DNA of 64,000 nt from Amia ocellicauda. Its lineage: Eukaryota > Chordata > Actinopteri > Amiiformes > Amiidae. Below, piece by piece: positions 36,527-47,757 of the stretch; within the stretch, counting starts at the first letter, position 1; each line of letters opens with the position of its first letter. The notes under the pieces are model-generated. The model was not told the DNA's origin and did no database searches. It saw only the letters and a program-made list of their open reading frames with translations. The stretch covers positions 124,001 through 188,000 of the forward strand of contig NC_089853.1 of the NCBI RefSeq assembly GCF_036373705.1. Direction: 5' to 3'. A program made the position numbers and the translations under genes.

Positions 36527-37526
36527 ATGGTGAGGACTGACTGACTGACACATTGATTCTGTGATTGACAGCTCACCTCTAACTGCAGTCTTCTTTCAGG
36601 TCCTTTTTGCGCTCCTCTTCCTCAAACTTGCCGTTAGTTGCTGTGCTGCGCTGGAGACAGATACACCTCCGTACTCCTCCACAGGTCAGAGACATGTTCT
36701 CCCTCTGTCCCTCTCTCTATCGCTCCCTCTTCCTGACTCCTGCCTGCTGTGTGTTGTGCGATGCATTGTGTGTTATAGTTTCCTCTTCTGTGCTGTCTGC
36801 AGTTGTGCTGTGTTGGGTCGCAGGTCTGCACGCATTCCAGCAGGGGGAGTGCTGGGCTGTATTGCAGTATTGTTTCCTGTTGTTGTGCTGTGTTGCTGTG
36901 GTGTAGAGTTGTGCAGTGCAGTGTCGTGTTGAGTTGCTGTACTGTTGTGTCCAGCAGGGGGGGTGCATCCTGGGAGCCGGTTTGTGTCGGAAGCCCTGAG
37001 GAAGGCAGAGGAGCTCATAGACACTGCTTACACCCACACTGGAGAAAGGTGAGTGAGGGGGAGAGAGAGAGAGAGAGAGACACCTGTGTGTCTCAGTACA
37101 GCAACACCTCGCTTTGCACAAGAGATCGGTTCCTGAACAATTCATGCTAAACGGGGTCATAAAGACGTTGAGTTCATGGGAAGGGTTTCTAATGTAAATG
37201 TGCTGTTAATTGGAAAATAGTTTTGATCTATTAGCAATAATATAAATCATCATCAAGTGTATTGATTAGTTGTGCTGTAGTGAATCTATGCAAAGCACAG
37301 TGTCCTTGTCTGACTCCCTCCCCTGCGGTGCGTCTCTCTCAGGATGAAGCTGTCGGCGCTGCAGGGCTCAGTCCAGCCAAGTGACCGTCTGGCCCAGTTC
37401 AAGCAGCCTGACCCCGAGACCCGGGGACGGGTCCGAGCCGCAGAGCTGCTGCACAGCACCGTGGAGCTTATCCGAGAAATGGTGTACACACAGGACAGCA
37501 CGGCTAACAGCAGCGCGCTCACCGGT

Positions 37527-37568
<42 letters not shown>

Positions 37569-40500
37569 GGGGAGAGGGTGGCGGGGGGAGGGAGAGGGAC
37601 AGGGAGGGAGAGGCAGTGCACTGTGTCATCCCCCCCTCTCTCAGAGCTGCTCAGCAGGGAGGACCTGGCTGTGATCGCTGTGGGGACAGGCTGTGAGTCG
37701 GAGCTCCGCCCCCTACGCTGTGACATGGGCTGCCTGTCGGAGCGATACCGCACCATCACTGGAGAGTGCAACAACAGGTACACAGCCGCTTCGCAGATGC
37801 TGTGCACACACTGTCCTAACAGAACTAACAGTGCTGTTGCTGTGCAGCGAATCAGTGTAATATACACTGCAGTGTCGTCAGTCTTGCAGACAATCAGTTG
37901 TTTAGTGTATTTTATAGCCATCGCTAGTCTGACCCTTATTTCACCCCTGACCCCTGACCCCACAGGCAGCACCCCCGCTGGGGCGCAGCAAACACACCCT
38001 ACCGGCGCTGGCTGCCCCCTCAGTACCAGGACGGGCGCAGCGTCCCCCGCGGCTGGGACCCCCAGCACAGACACACCCTTCCCCCGGTGAGACTACACTA
38101 CACTACAGTACACTATACTACACTACACTGCACTACAGTACACTATACTACACTACACTGCACTGCACTGCACTGCACTACACTATACTACACTACATTG
38201 CACAACAGTACACTACACTACACTACACTACACTGCACTGCACTACACTACACAACACTACACTATACTACACTACATTATACTACAGTACACTACACTA
38301 CAGTACACTGCACTGCACTACAGTACATTATACTACAGTACACTACACTACACTGCACTACACAATACTACACTACATTATACTACAGTACACTACACTA
38401 CACTACACTACACTGCACTACAGTACATTATACTACAGTACACTACACTACACTGCACTGCACTGCACTGCACAACACTGAAACTGAACTACACTGCACT
38501 AGACTCAGTGTCTCCCAGTGTCTCTCAGTGTGTCACAGTGTCTCTTAGTGTGTTCCAGTGTTTCTCAGTGTGTCCCAGTGTGTCCCAGTGTATCCCTGTA
38601 TCGGGAGCACGTCAATTCGCCCCGACAACAATTTGCCCCCACGATAATTGGTCTTGGCAACAATTCATCCCTGTGACAGTTGTCCCTGTGTCAGTTCACC
38701 CCTACATGAAATAGGTTTCATGTTAAAGTTATACAGCAGTTGGTGCAGTGGTTATAGAACAGCACTGCAAACCTGGTGATCTGGGTTTGCTTCCTGATCA
38801 GTATTTTTTTTATACTAAATACTAAATAAATTAAACGGTATCATAGTAGAATGAGTGTCTCTCAGTGTCTCTCAGTGTGTCCCAGTGTGTTAGTGTCCTG
38901 TTATGCCAGGTGCGGGTGGTGTCCCAGTCTGTGCTCCACACCCCCAATGAGCAGATCTCACTGGACTCTGCGTCTCAGCTCTTGGTGGACTGGGGTCAGT
39001 GGCTGGACCACGACCTGGATCTGACCCCCCAGACGGCCAGCTCTGCGTCCTTCCTGACTGGAGAGGACTGCGCCCACAGCTGCAGCCAGAGCAGCCCCTG
39101 CTTCCCCATCCAGGTGCGGCCCTGTCTCCCTGCCTGCCCCTCTCTCTGCGTCCCCACGCAGATCCGGCACTGTCACCTCCTCTCCGTTCTCTCAGATCCC
39201 TCTCTCGGACCCCCGCTCCAGCGCTGGTCAGAACTGCATGCCGTTCTTCCGCTCGGCGCCCAGCTGCGTCACTGACACCGGTGCTGACCCGGAGCCGGGA
39301 GCCACAGTGTCTCCGTGGCCGCGGGAGCAACTGAATGCCATCACATCCTTCCTGGACGCCAGCCAGGTGTATGGCAGCTCCGCCCCCCTCGCCCAGCGCC
39401 TTCGGGATCCCCAGTCCCTCCTCGGCCTGTTGGCCACACATCCCAGCCTCAGCGACCGCGGCCGTGCCCTGCTGCCCCCTCTGCCCCGCGCCGCCCACAC
39501 ACCGGACCCCTGCGGCCCCCCGCCAGGCAACCGCACAGAGAGAGAGAGGGAGGAGAGCGACAACACGTCCTCCTGCTTCATGGCTGGTACTGTGTGTGTG
39601 TGTCAGAGTGTCAGTGTGTCAGAGTGTCAGAGTGTCAGTGTGAGGGTGACTGGGTCTCTGGGCTCTGCTGTGCAGGCGACTCCAGGGCGAACGAGCAGCT
39701 GGGCACGGTGGCTCTTCACACGTTGTTCCTGCGGGAGCACAACCGCCTGGCCACCGAGCTGCACAGAATCAACCTCCACTGGAGCCCCAACACGCTGTAC
39801 CAGGAGGCCCGCAAGATAGTGGGCGCTATACACCAGGTACAGCACACCTGTCTGTCTCTGTCTCAGTACACCAGGAACAGTACATCCTGTGTGTCTCTCT
39901 GTATACGCCAGGTACAGCATGTCTGTCTGTCTGTCTGTCTGTCTGTCCCTATACACCAGGTACAGCACACCTGTCTGTCTGTCCCAGGTGGTGACGTGGC
40001 AGCAGTACCTGCCTGTGATTCTGGGCAATGCAACGGTGCGGCGTCTCCTGCCTGCTTACAGAGGGTACAGCGCGGCCGTGGACCCCCGTGTGGCCAATGT
40101 CTTCGCCACCGCAGCCTTCCGCTTCGCACACGTCACGGTGTCACCCATGGTGCTCCGCCTCGGCCCCAGGTACAAGCCCAGCCCCACCCTGCCGCCCCTG
40201 CCGCTGCACCAGGCCCTGTTCGCTTCCTGGAGGATCCTGCGGGAGGGTGAGTGGGGGGCTGTATTGTTGTAGTGCTGTAGCGCTGGGCTGTAGGGCTGTA
40301 GTGCCATACCGCTGTGCTGTACCCTGGACCCTCCTCTCCCCTCTCTCAGGGTGTGTGTCCCCAGTGCTGTGTCATACCCATGACCCTCCTCTCTCTCTCA
40401 GGGGGCGTGTCCCCGGTGCTGCGGGGGCTGCTGCTGGCCCAGGCGAAGCGGCCGGTGGAGGGGCAGATGCTGGTGGAAGAGCTGACTGAGCGGCTGTTCC

Positions 40501-43500
40501 AGGAGCAGGGGGGGGCAGCGCTTGACCTGGGGGCCTTGAACCTGCAGAGAGGCCGAGACCATGGCCTGCCAGGTACACACCCCTACTACACACTGACACT
40601 ACACACAATGACACACACGCGGCAGCCATTTCTGAGCCGATCAATCGCATCAGTAATCACGTGTGATGAGGACGGGTCTCACAAGGATCAGAGTCCAGGT
40701 TCTGGGGTTGGATTAGAGTATCAATGGATTTCTGTGAGGCGAGGAAGGGGGCGAGCCGGAGGTACGACGATGGAGCAACAGGACAGGAGAGGCTTTCCAC
40801 ACTGTCCCTACATTGTCCACCCTGTCCACCCACTGTCCCTCCGGCTGTGGCAGGCAGACACATATTTGGCCGCTATACCGGCAGTGTTCTCCTCCTGTCC
40901 CAGAAGGATGGGGACATTTTCTGTATCTGGAGGAGTGTGAATTCTCTGATATGGTTCAGAAATGTGGGGGTCAGGACAGCAGGAAGTGTGTCTGTTTCTA
41001 TCTCTGCCTGCTCACAGTGCCACATAGCCGCTCCTCTATGGGTCCCAGGACCGTCTGCTTCGGCCCGTTCCAATTGCCAGGCTGTGGTCACTGAATCTGT
41101 ACCTTGTCAATGTCTGCCTTTCTTTTGGGGTTTTGATTTTTAGGTATTCTGCAAATTTAATATTCCTATTTAGGGCCCGATAACACTCAAGTTTATCTAT
41201 TAATTGTAATTCGTTTTCCCAAATTTCATTGTATTTCTCCTTCAGGTGAAGGTCAATTGGTGTGGTTGTTGTGGAGATCTGGCCCTGGGGCTCTCCGGTG
41301 TCCGTGCAGCTTGAGGTCGTGGGCCTCAGAGCCAGCTGGCCAAGAGGGTCCCACTCCGGGGAGAGCTGGGTGCTCAGTAGTGCTTTGTGGTGGTAGGACT
41401 GGGGGTCCGCCTGCTTTAGGTGGGAGCAGAACTTCACTGCCCTCTTCTGGACGGTGATCAGCTGGGGAAACAGACTCTGCTCTGCCGGCTGTGTTGGGGG
41501 CGTTCCTGTGGACCTGCAGGATGTGCTTACAGAACACAAGTTGCAGTTTTTCTATCAGGCTTTTGTTCCAAACTGTATAGGTGGGGTTTGTGAGGGCCCC
41601 CCCCCTCACTCCCATAGAGGAGGATTGGCTGGATCATTGATTGGAAAATTTTCAACCAGATTTGTATGGGTATTTCTGTTTGGCTGAATTGTGTTTTCAT
41701 GACGTAGAAAGTCCAACGTGCTTTTTCTGTTAGTATGCTGGTGGCCTGATTGAAACTCCCTGAGGTGCTGAGGGTCAGGCCCAGGTAGCTATAGCTGTGC
41801 TGTGCTATAGCACCTTGCTGCCCAGCGTGAGGCTGTATCTGTGACCCTGAGATCTGGCTTTCTTCTGGAAAACCATAACTCTGGTCTTGTTCAGATTGAC
41901 TGTCATGGCCCAGGTCTGAGAGTGCTGCTCCAGTAGGCCCGGCTCTGTGGGCGACAACAGCACCAGGTCCTCTGTACAGTAGGAGCTGCATCTCTGTGTA
42001 GAGGAGAGCGAGGCCGGGGCCGCAAACTGATGTAGATGTTGAACAGTGTTGGGCTCAGACTGCAGCCCTGTCTCGCCCCACAGCCCCGAGAGACAAACTC
42101 TGTCCCTCTGTCACCAATATTTCTGAATGTCTAGATCTTAGTCATGTCTTTAACTTTCCCACGACCCTCTATACTGGAGTCCTTTATGCCAGATAGAGTC
42201 AAATGGCTTCTTAAAGTCAATAAAACCGTTTTGTGTTTTTTCTAACCCCAAAACCAGGAAATATATATCTATATATTATATCAAGAAAAAAAAATATATA
42301 TACTCTCTCCCTCCTTCCCTCCCTCTCTCTCTCTCTCTCTCAGGGTACAGTGCGTGGCGCAGGCTGTGTGGTCTGTCAGTGCCGGTCAGTGAGGCTGGGT
42401 TGGGGTCAGTGCTGGGCAGCGCATCTCTGGCCCACCGGCTGTGGTCTCTGTACGGCAGTGTGGACAGTGTGGACGTGTGGGTGGGGGCCGTGTCCGAGCC
42501 GCCCCTCCCTGGCTCCCGCGTGGGGCCCCTACTGGCCTGCCTGATCACCCGCCAGTTCAGAGACCTGAGGGACGGAGACAGGCCAGTACATATAGCGCCT
42601 TTCAAACATACACACAGAGTCAGTAAAGCTATGTGATATCATATTTACCCTCCCTGCCTGTGTCTGCAGGTTCTGGTGGGAGCGCGAGGGTGTGTTCTCA
42701 GAGCAGCAGCGGGAGCAGCTCGGCCGAGCCTCCCTGTCGCGGATCATGTGTGACAATACAGACATCGCCAGTGTGCCCCCGGACCCCTTCACCTACACAC
42801 ACTCGCCCCACCACATGCTGTCCTGCGCCAGCCCCCAGCTGCCCCACATTGACCTGTCTGCCTGGAGGGAGGAGGACAGTGGTGAGAGAGGGAGGGATGA
42901 GAGAGGAAGAGGGGAGAGAGGAAGAGGGGACACAATGTAATGCTCCCTCCCCCTCCATCTCTCTCAGACGCGCGGTGCGGGCCGGCTCCTCGGCTGGCCT
43001 CGGGCTTCTCTCTGCGCTGCGGTCTGTCGGTGCTCTACGAGTGTCGCCCCGGGTACCAGCTGCACGGCCCCCCCTCAGTGACCTGTGACCCCCCGAGCGG
43101 CCAGTGGAGGCCAGACCCCCCCACCTGCCAAGGTACACACAACACAGGGCAGTAAAGAGCAGCACAATGCACTGTAGTGCTGTGTTGTGCTGTATAGTGT
43201 TGTGTTGTGTAGTGCTGTGTTGTGCTGTATAGAGTTGTGTTGTGCTGTGTTGTGTAGTGTAGTACTGTGTTGTGCTGTATAGTGTTGTGCAGTGTAGTAC
43301 TGCGTTGTGCTGTATAGTGTTGTGTTGTGTATTGTAGTACTGTGTTGTGTTGTGCTGTATAGTGTTGTGTTGTGTATTGTAGTACTGTGTTGTGTTGTGC
43401 TGTATAGTGTTGTGTTGTGTATTGTAGTACTGTGTTGTGTTGTGCTGTATAGTGCTGTGTTGTGTAGTGTAGTACTGTGTTGTGTTGTGCTGTATAGTGT

Positions 43501-44591
43501 TGTTCTGTATAGTGTTGTGTTGTGCTATGTTGTGTTGTGTTGTGTAATGTTGTACTGTGTTTTGTTGTGCTGTATAGTGTTGTGTTGAGTAGTGTAGTAC
43601 TGTGTTGTGTTGTGCTGTATAGTGTGTTGTGTAATGTAGTACTGTGTTGTGCTGTATAGTGTGTGTTGTGTATTGTAGTACTGTGTTGTGTTGTGCTGTA
43701 TAGTGTTGTTCTGTATAGTGTTGTGTTGTGCTAAGTTGTGTTGTGTAGTGTAGTGTAGTACTGTGTTTTGTTGTGCTGTATAGTGTTGTGTTGAGTAGTG
43801 TAGTACTGTGTTGTGTTGTGTAGTGTAGTACTGCGTTGTGTTGTGTTGTGTAGTGTAGTACTGTTTTGTTGTGCTGTATAGTGTTGTGTTGTGTAGTGTA
43901 GTACTGTGTTGTGTTGTATAGTGTTGTGTTGTGCTGTGTTGTGTTGTGTTGTACTGTATAATGTTGTGTTCCAGATGTGGATGAGTGTGCAGTCGTGCCT
44001 ACCCCCTGCCCCCCCCACAAGGCCTGTGTGAACACGGCCGGAGCGCACCTGTGCTCAGGTAAGTGCACTGATGGTTATCCTCCCCCCTCTCCGTCAGTTT
44101 CTCTCTCCTCTCTCATCTCTTCCTCCTCTCCTCTCCTATGCTGTCAGTCCAGTTCAGTGCTCTGTCTCCCCCCTGTCAGATCCAGGAAGCCCCCCCAGTG
44201 TGGCCTCGGTGGTGGCCGCGGTGATCACAGTGATTGGGGGCGTGTCTGTGAGCCTGCTGTTGATCACATGTTTCAGGAGGTGAGCTGCGATTGGCTGGAA
44301 AGAGTTGCCACATAAACAGCACTGCCCTACAATGCTCTAAACTACACTGTACTGCACTACTCTCTCACATTACAAAGACAACAAGAACTACAAAAATCAA
44401 TTCATTGTGAAAAATCTTAAAAATAGACACGTACATCTGGAACGTACATTCACTCCCGCAGATTCTTCAAGAAGAGACCGGAGCCTGGGATTGGTGGATG
44501 CTGCAGAAAGGGGGCGGTTCCAGGGCTGGGAAGTGTGCAATGGGCAGCTGAAGGACACGCCCCCAAAGTCAAGGGGGCAGGGACTCAGTGA
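36527..44591 (+). CDS. Thyroid-peroxidase-type heme peroxidase with CCP, EGF and membrane segment (17 coding exons)
   Basis: Exons: 36527-36529, 36600-36684, 36958-37048, 37343-37524, 37645-37777, 37966-38086, 38910-39113, 39196-39586, 39676-39836, 39988-40246, 40402-40572, 42344-42581, 42670-42881, 42968-43132, 43975-44058, 44180-44279, 44462-44591; phases close, 909 aa (human TPO 933). Order: signal peptide ([11 protein letters not shown]), animal heme peroxidase to about residue 750, sushi/CCP (751-805), partial EGF (VDEC..., 805-833), transmembrane helix (about 841-865), short basic tail. Heme residues kept: Asp238/His239 (WLDHD), Arg407 and Glu410 (SRANE), proximal His505 (FRFAH). This domain order is that of thyroid peroxidase, which iodinates thyroglobulin with H2O2 at the apical membrane. 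Odd: the first coding exon is just ATG, intron 12 has a GC donor, and the EGF keeps only four Cys. Orthologue or locus-specific paralogue of TPO cannot be decided here. Confidence 0.93.
38087..38490. repeat. Minisatellite in peroxidase intron 6 (CACTACACTACAGTA-type)
   Basis: About 400 bp of 5-bp-based words CACTA, CACTG, CAGTA and TACTA. The His-Tyr-Thr-Thr open frame over it is an artefact. It starts directly after the splice donor. Confidence 0.9.
38736..38803 (+). repeat. tRNA-derived SINE head fragment
   Basis: TTGGTGCAGTGGTTAT resembles an RNA polymerase III A box and GGGTTTGCTTCCTGATC a degenerate B box about 40 bp later, as in tRNA-derived SINEs. Too degenerate for a functional tRNA. 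In peroxidase intron 6. Confidence 0.45.
41060..42240 (-). mobile_element. Non-LTR retrotransposon fragment (RT C-terminal part) in peroxidase intron 11
   Basis: On the minus strand the RT block [19 protein letters not shown] (about 42070-42015) is followed by [40 protein letters not shown], and then the C-terminal region with [20 protein letters not shown] and [12 protein letters not shown]. Several frameshifts and stops, so it is dead. The clade differs from the CR1 copies in this window; I cannot name it with certainty. Related pieces lie at 46203-46656 and 47745-48178. Confidence 0.8.
43150..43970. repeat. Minisatellite in peroxidase intron 14 (TGTGTTGTGCTGTATAGTGT-type)
   Basis: About 820 bp of 5-bp-based words (TGTGT, TGTGC, TGTAT, AGTGT, AGTAC) in higher-order units of about 45-60 bp. 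It fills the intron almost up to the acceptor of the EGF exon at 43975. Confidence 0.9.
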
Positions 44592-44859
44592 GGAGGCTGG
44601 TTGGCCTGTTGACCCTGGCAGTGTTGATCAATAATCAATAATACTGTCATCTCCCCCGCTGCGGCTACTGGTCCCATTATTACAGCTGACATGGATCACT
44701 TACTGTTGGAAACACTGTCTGAGAGATGTGTACTGTATTCTTGGTTAGTGCTGTTACTGTATCTATTAGTGCTGTAACTATCTATTACAGGTGTAGCTGT
44801 ATGTATAAATGCTGTAACTGTATCTATTAGTGATGTAACTGTATAGTCTCCATGTGCTA

Positions 44860-44865
44860 AATAAA
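44860..44865 (+). terminator. Poly(A) signal, probably of the peroxidase gene
   Basis: AATAAA about 270 bp after the stop codon at 44591, at the end of a short repeated stretch with CTGTAACTGTATCTATTAG units (44740-44845). Inferred from position. Confidence 0.55.
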
Positions 44866-45032
44866 TCACTGTACTGTAGCTCTGACTCCACTGACACCCT
44901 GACAATCACACGTACTCACCCGATCACTCTCTCACTCTTGCCCTCGCTTCCCTCTACTGTACACACATCTAAGAAGACAACCAATGGACAAGCACACACC
45001 CTGGCAGACAGAGAGACACAGAGACACAGAGA

Positions 45033-45063
<31 letters not shown>

Positions 45064-45140
45064 TCACACAGGGATATGAGCACCTTCAAAATATTATTGT
45101 TTTTGCATGAAAAGTTTTAATTCGTGATATACAAATGAAT

Positions 45141-46202
45141 ATACACCAGTCAGCCATAACATTATGACCACTAACAGGTTGAAAGACCTGAGGTCTTGTT
45201 AAATTTAAATACAATAAATGACATATCAACTCTGCATAAAAATTAAAATGTATATGAATATGTATATATATTTCTTTGAATGTAATATGTAACATGTATA
45301 GTTCTGTCTGTCTCTCTCCCCCTGCACACCCACTTTTCTGGTTCCACGTGTAAAACACGTCGAACCACTCTCTCCCCCACAGTCCTTTGCGCATCCCAGA
45401 ATGCTTTGCGGAGGAAACGGTGACGTCACCCCCGGTGATTGGTAACCCTACACTCCAAAGGAGGAAGAGGAAGTAGGGAAGCAAGGGCTGAGCCAATCCA
45501 CATGCACATCCGGGACACTGCCCTCAGCTGATTGGACATTATTCACCTTTTGTTTACTACTGTATAAAATGCAAAACCCGGAAAAGATCTGTAAGAAAGC
45601 AGTTTGAACACAAGTTTGCTCTGTTCTTCTTCTGGGCCGGCCTGAATAAAATACTTCTTTTCCATTTGGAACACAACTCCTGAGCTGCCGTTTTCGTCAA
45701 TTTAAGAGGGTTTCTTCACAGGTGAAGTGAATAACACTGATAATCTCGTTATCATGACACCTGTCAGTGGGTGGGATATATTTGTCCTCAAAGTTGATGT
45801 GTTAGAAGCAGGAAAAATGGGCAAGCGTAAGGATCTGAGCGACTTTGACAAGGGCCAAATTGTGATGGCTAGACGACAGGGTCAGAGCATCTCCAAAACT
45901 GCAGCTCTTGTGGGGTGTTCCCGGTCTGCAGTGGTCAGTACCTATCAAAAGTGGTCCAAGGAAGGAAAAGCAGTGAACCGGCGACAGGGTCATGGGCGGC
46001 CAAGGCTCATTGATGCACGTGGGGAGCGAAGGCTGGCCCGTGTGGTCCGATCCAACAGACGAGGTACTGTAGCTCAAATTGCTGAAAAAGTGAATGCTGG
46101 TTCTGATAGAAAGGTGTCAGAACACACAGTGCATCGCAGTTTGTTGCGTATGGGGCTGCGTAGCCGCAGACCAGTCGTGCTGACCTCTGTCCACTGCCGA
46201 AA
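45141..46202 (+). mobile_element. Third Tc1-like element family, 5' half, interrupted by a solo LTR
   Basis: Starts at the terminal repeat ACCAGTCAGCCATAACATTA, is interrupted at 45180-45718, then resumes with the leader and a transposase start at 45817 ([15 protein letters not shown]). Homology stops at about 46202, after [13 protein letters not shown], where LINE sequence takes over. The catalytic half and 3' inverted repeat are gone. This is a common fish Tc1 family, recognised by its terminal ATAACATTATGACCAC motif. Confidence 0.88.
45180..45718 (+). mobile_element. Solo LTR of an LTR retroelement
   Basis: The 539-bp insert begins TG and ends CA and is flanked by a 5-bp direct repeat CAGGT (45175-45179 and 45719-45723), the hallmark of LTR integration. 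It contains a TATA-like TGTATAAAATG (about 45560-45570) and AATAAA (about 45645-45651) in the order expected of U3-R-U5. No internal genes are present, so it is a recombined solo LTR. Retrovirus-like or Gypsy-like origin cannot be told apart from this alone. Confidence 0.8.
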
Positions 46203-46677
46203 TACACGATTTGGGAAAACAACAATACCAATAATTGTTTGGATACAAATATTCAACTCTCTCATCCAACTAGTCCTGCTATATGGGGGCGAAGTGTGGG
46301 GTCCCCTCATGAGCCTCAATAACAGAAATTGGGACAAAAGCCCCACAGAAATATTCCATTTAAACACATCTTACACGTGCACAGAAACGCCCCCACACCG
46401 CCTACAGAGCAGAACTGGGGGTCTTACCTCGGCACACAGCCGATCAAACAAGAGCAGCCGAGCTCTGCACCTGAACGAGCCCCAGTCCTGCCAGTATGAG
46501 GCTCTACTGAGCACCCAGCTCTGCCCAGACACAGACCTCCTGGGCCTACTGGCTCTGAGGCGCTCAGAGCCCGAACACACAACGACCAAAACAACAATTG
46601 GGAAAATTGACATGTATCTAAAAAACAAACACACAAAAGCATGGAGACATGAATTATGCCCCCTTTCCACTGGCTGA
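45817..46677 (+). CDS. Chimeric ORF: Tc1 transposase DNA-binding domain fused in frame to LINE RT C-terminal sequence
   Basis: An open frame of 286 codons from a real ATG. Residues 1 to about 128 are the Tc1 bipartite DNA-binding domain ([20 protein letters not shown], then [14 protein letters not shown] and a second HTH-like part). From about residue 130 it becomes the C-terminal RT/thumb region of the non-CR1 LINE found at 41-42 kb ([27 protein letters not shown], later LLGLLALRR). No stop interrupts the join. The Tc1 DDE core and the RT catalytic Asp pair are both absent. Upstream lies a solo LTR in the same orientation, 98 bp before the ATG, which could act as a promoter. It may be mere chance from two decayed elements; expression is unknown. 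A weaker in-frame extension upstream of the ATG exists. Confidence 0.5.
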   Translation: MGKRKDLSDFDKGQIVMARRQGQSISKTAALVGCSRSAVVSTYQKWSKEGKAVNRRQGHGRPRLIDARGERRLARVVRSNRRGTVAQIAEKVNAGSDRKVSEHTVHRSLLRMGLRSRRPVVLTSVHCRNTRFGKTTIPIIVWIQIFNSLIQLVLLYGGEVWGPLMSLNNRNWDKSPTEIFHLNTSYTCTETPPHRLQSRTGGLTSAHSRSNKSSRALHLNEPQSCQYEALLSTQLCPDTDLLGLLALRRSEPEHTTTKTTIGKIDMYLKNKHTKAWRHELCPLSTG

Positions 46678-46679
46678 GC

Positions 46680-47584
46680 GTCCGGACGCAGCTGTGTTTT
46701 GTGGAGGTTAAATATCTGGTGCTGGACGCGTCCGTAAGCGTCTGTCCCACTGAGGACATGATTCACTTTCAGAAGAGAGGAGTGCGCTGGACTGAGACAC
46801 CGGGAAGAGATCAGAGACATTGTGTCGGAAGATATAATCTCAAGTGCTGTGTGCGATCACGAAGAAATTACAGTTTTATTAGCAGCATGGAGTGAAATCC
46901 ACGTACAGAAACAATGACTGCTTACAGTTAATATCAATGTATTAACCGTGCCAGACTAGTTACAAATAAACTGAAGGATAATAATCGGATCGTAGTAGCT
47001 GATGTTATTAATATTGTATGAACAGCTGGCCGGTGTTTCAGGCTTTGTTGTGTGAATGGTGTGCAGGACAATCCAGAGACAGTCAGTATGAAGGCGAACA
47101 CGATTCAGTTAACGTGTCCATTTACAAGTTAAATGAATGAATAAATAAATACAGCAGATCTGGGTTTCCCTCTAAAACACTAAGGACTGGTTTAATAAAT
47201 GTGTCCATACACGCCATGACTGAGACGCGCACACTTTAGTTCAATTATAACCTGCTATATTGAAGCTGGATGATTAATCGTGAAACGTGTGTATTTTGTT
47301 TCAACTGTAATTTATCCTGGTTAAGGACGTCTGTTAAGTAAATTATATATAATTCGGCAAAAAGTATTGTTTGCAGTTAAAATCTGCAGAAAGAGTAATA
47401 AATTAAGGGAGTCACGCTGTGTGTGTCATCCTCACTTACCCATTCCCCTGTTCGCCACCAGAGGTCGTCATCTCCCGAGTTCTAAACCATTCTCTCCATT
47501 CCATTTGCATCAATCACTCCAGTTACATTCCACAGCACCATGTGCACATGATAGCTTCTGTCTTCAACACTATTGGGCTCTGGG
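46680..47584. other. Spacer inside the split LINE
   Basis: About 900 bp of AT-leaning unique sequence with no recognised gene. It presumably arrived together with or around the SINE at 47585-47757. Confidence 0.35.
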
Positions 47585-47757
47585 CTCTGGGCTCTGGGCT
47601 TGTACCCTTGCGCAAGGGACTTTACTTATAGTGCTCGAGTAAATCCCCGCTGTGTAAATGTATAAAATGTGATATTTTATAACAATTGTAAGTCACCCTG
47701 GATAAGGGTGTCCGCTAAGAACTTGAATTATAATAATATAATAATAATTAAGTTTGC
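47585..47757 (+). repeat. SINE with conserved fish 3' tail and TAA repeats
   Basis: Contains TGTACCCTTGCGCAAGGGAC, CGAGTAAATCCCCGCTGTGT, TTGTAAGTCACCCTGGATAA and GGGTGTCCGCTAAGAA, then TAA-type repeats. This order is typical of a dispersed fish SINE family. A short CTCTGGG tandem repeat (47578-47598) precedes it. Confidence 0.7.

Noticed and set aside
38087-38548. 153-codon frame of His-Tyr-Thr-Thr repeats
   Set aside because: Translation of the 5-bp-word minisatellite in peroxidase intron 6.
38736-38803. Functional tRNA gene
   Set aside because: A- and B-box-like words are present but no cloverleaf or proper anticodon arm can be drawn; a SINE fragment is more likely.
42698-44068. 456-codon minus-strand open frame (Tyr-Thr-Gln-His repeats)
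   Set aside because: Composed of the intronic minisatellite plus antisense of peroxidase exons; the plus-strand exon chain explains the locus.
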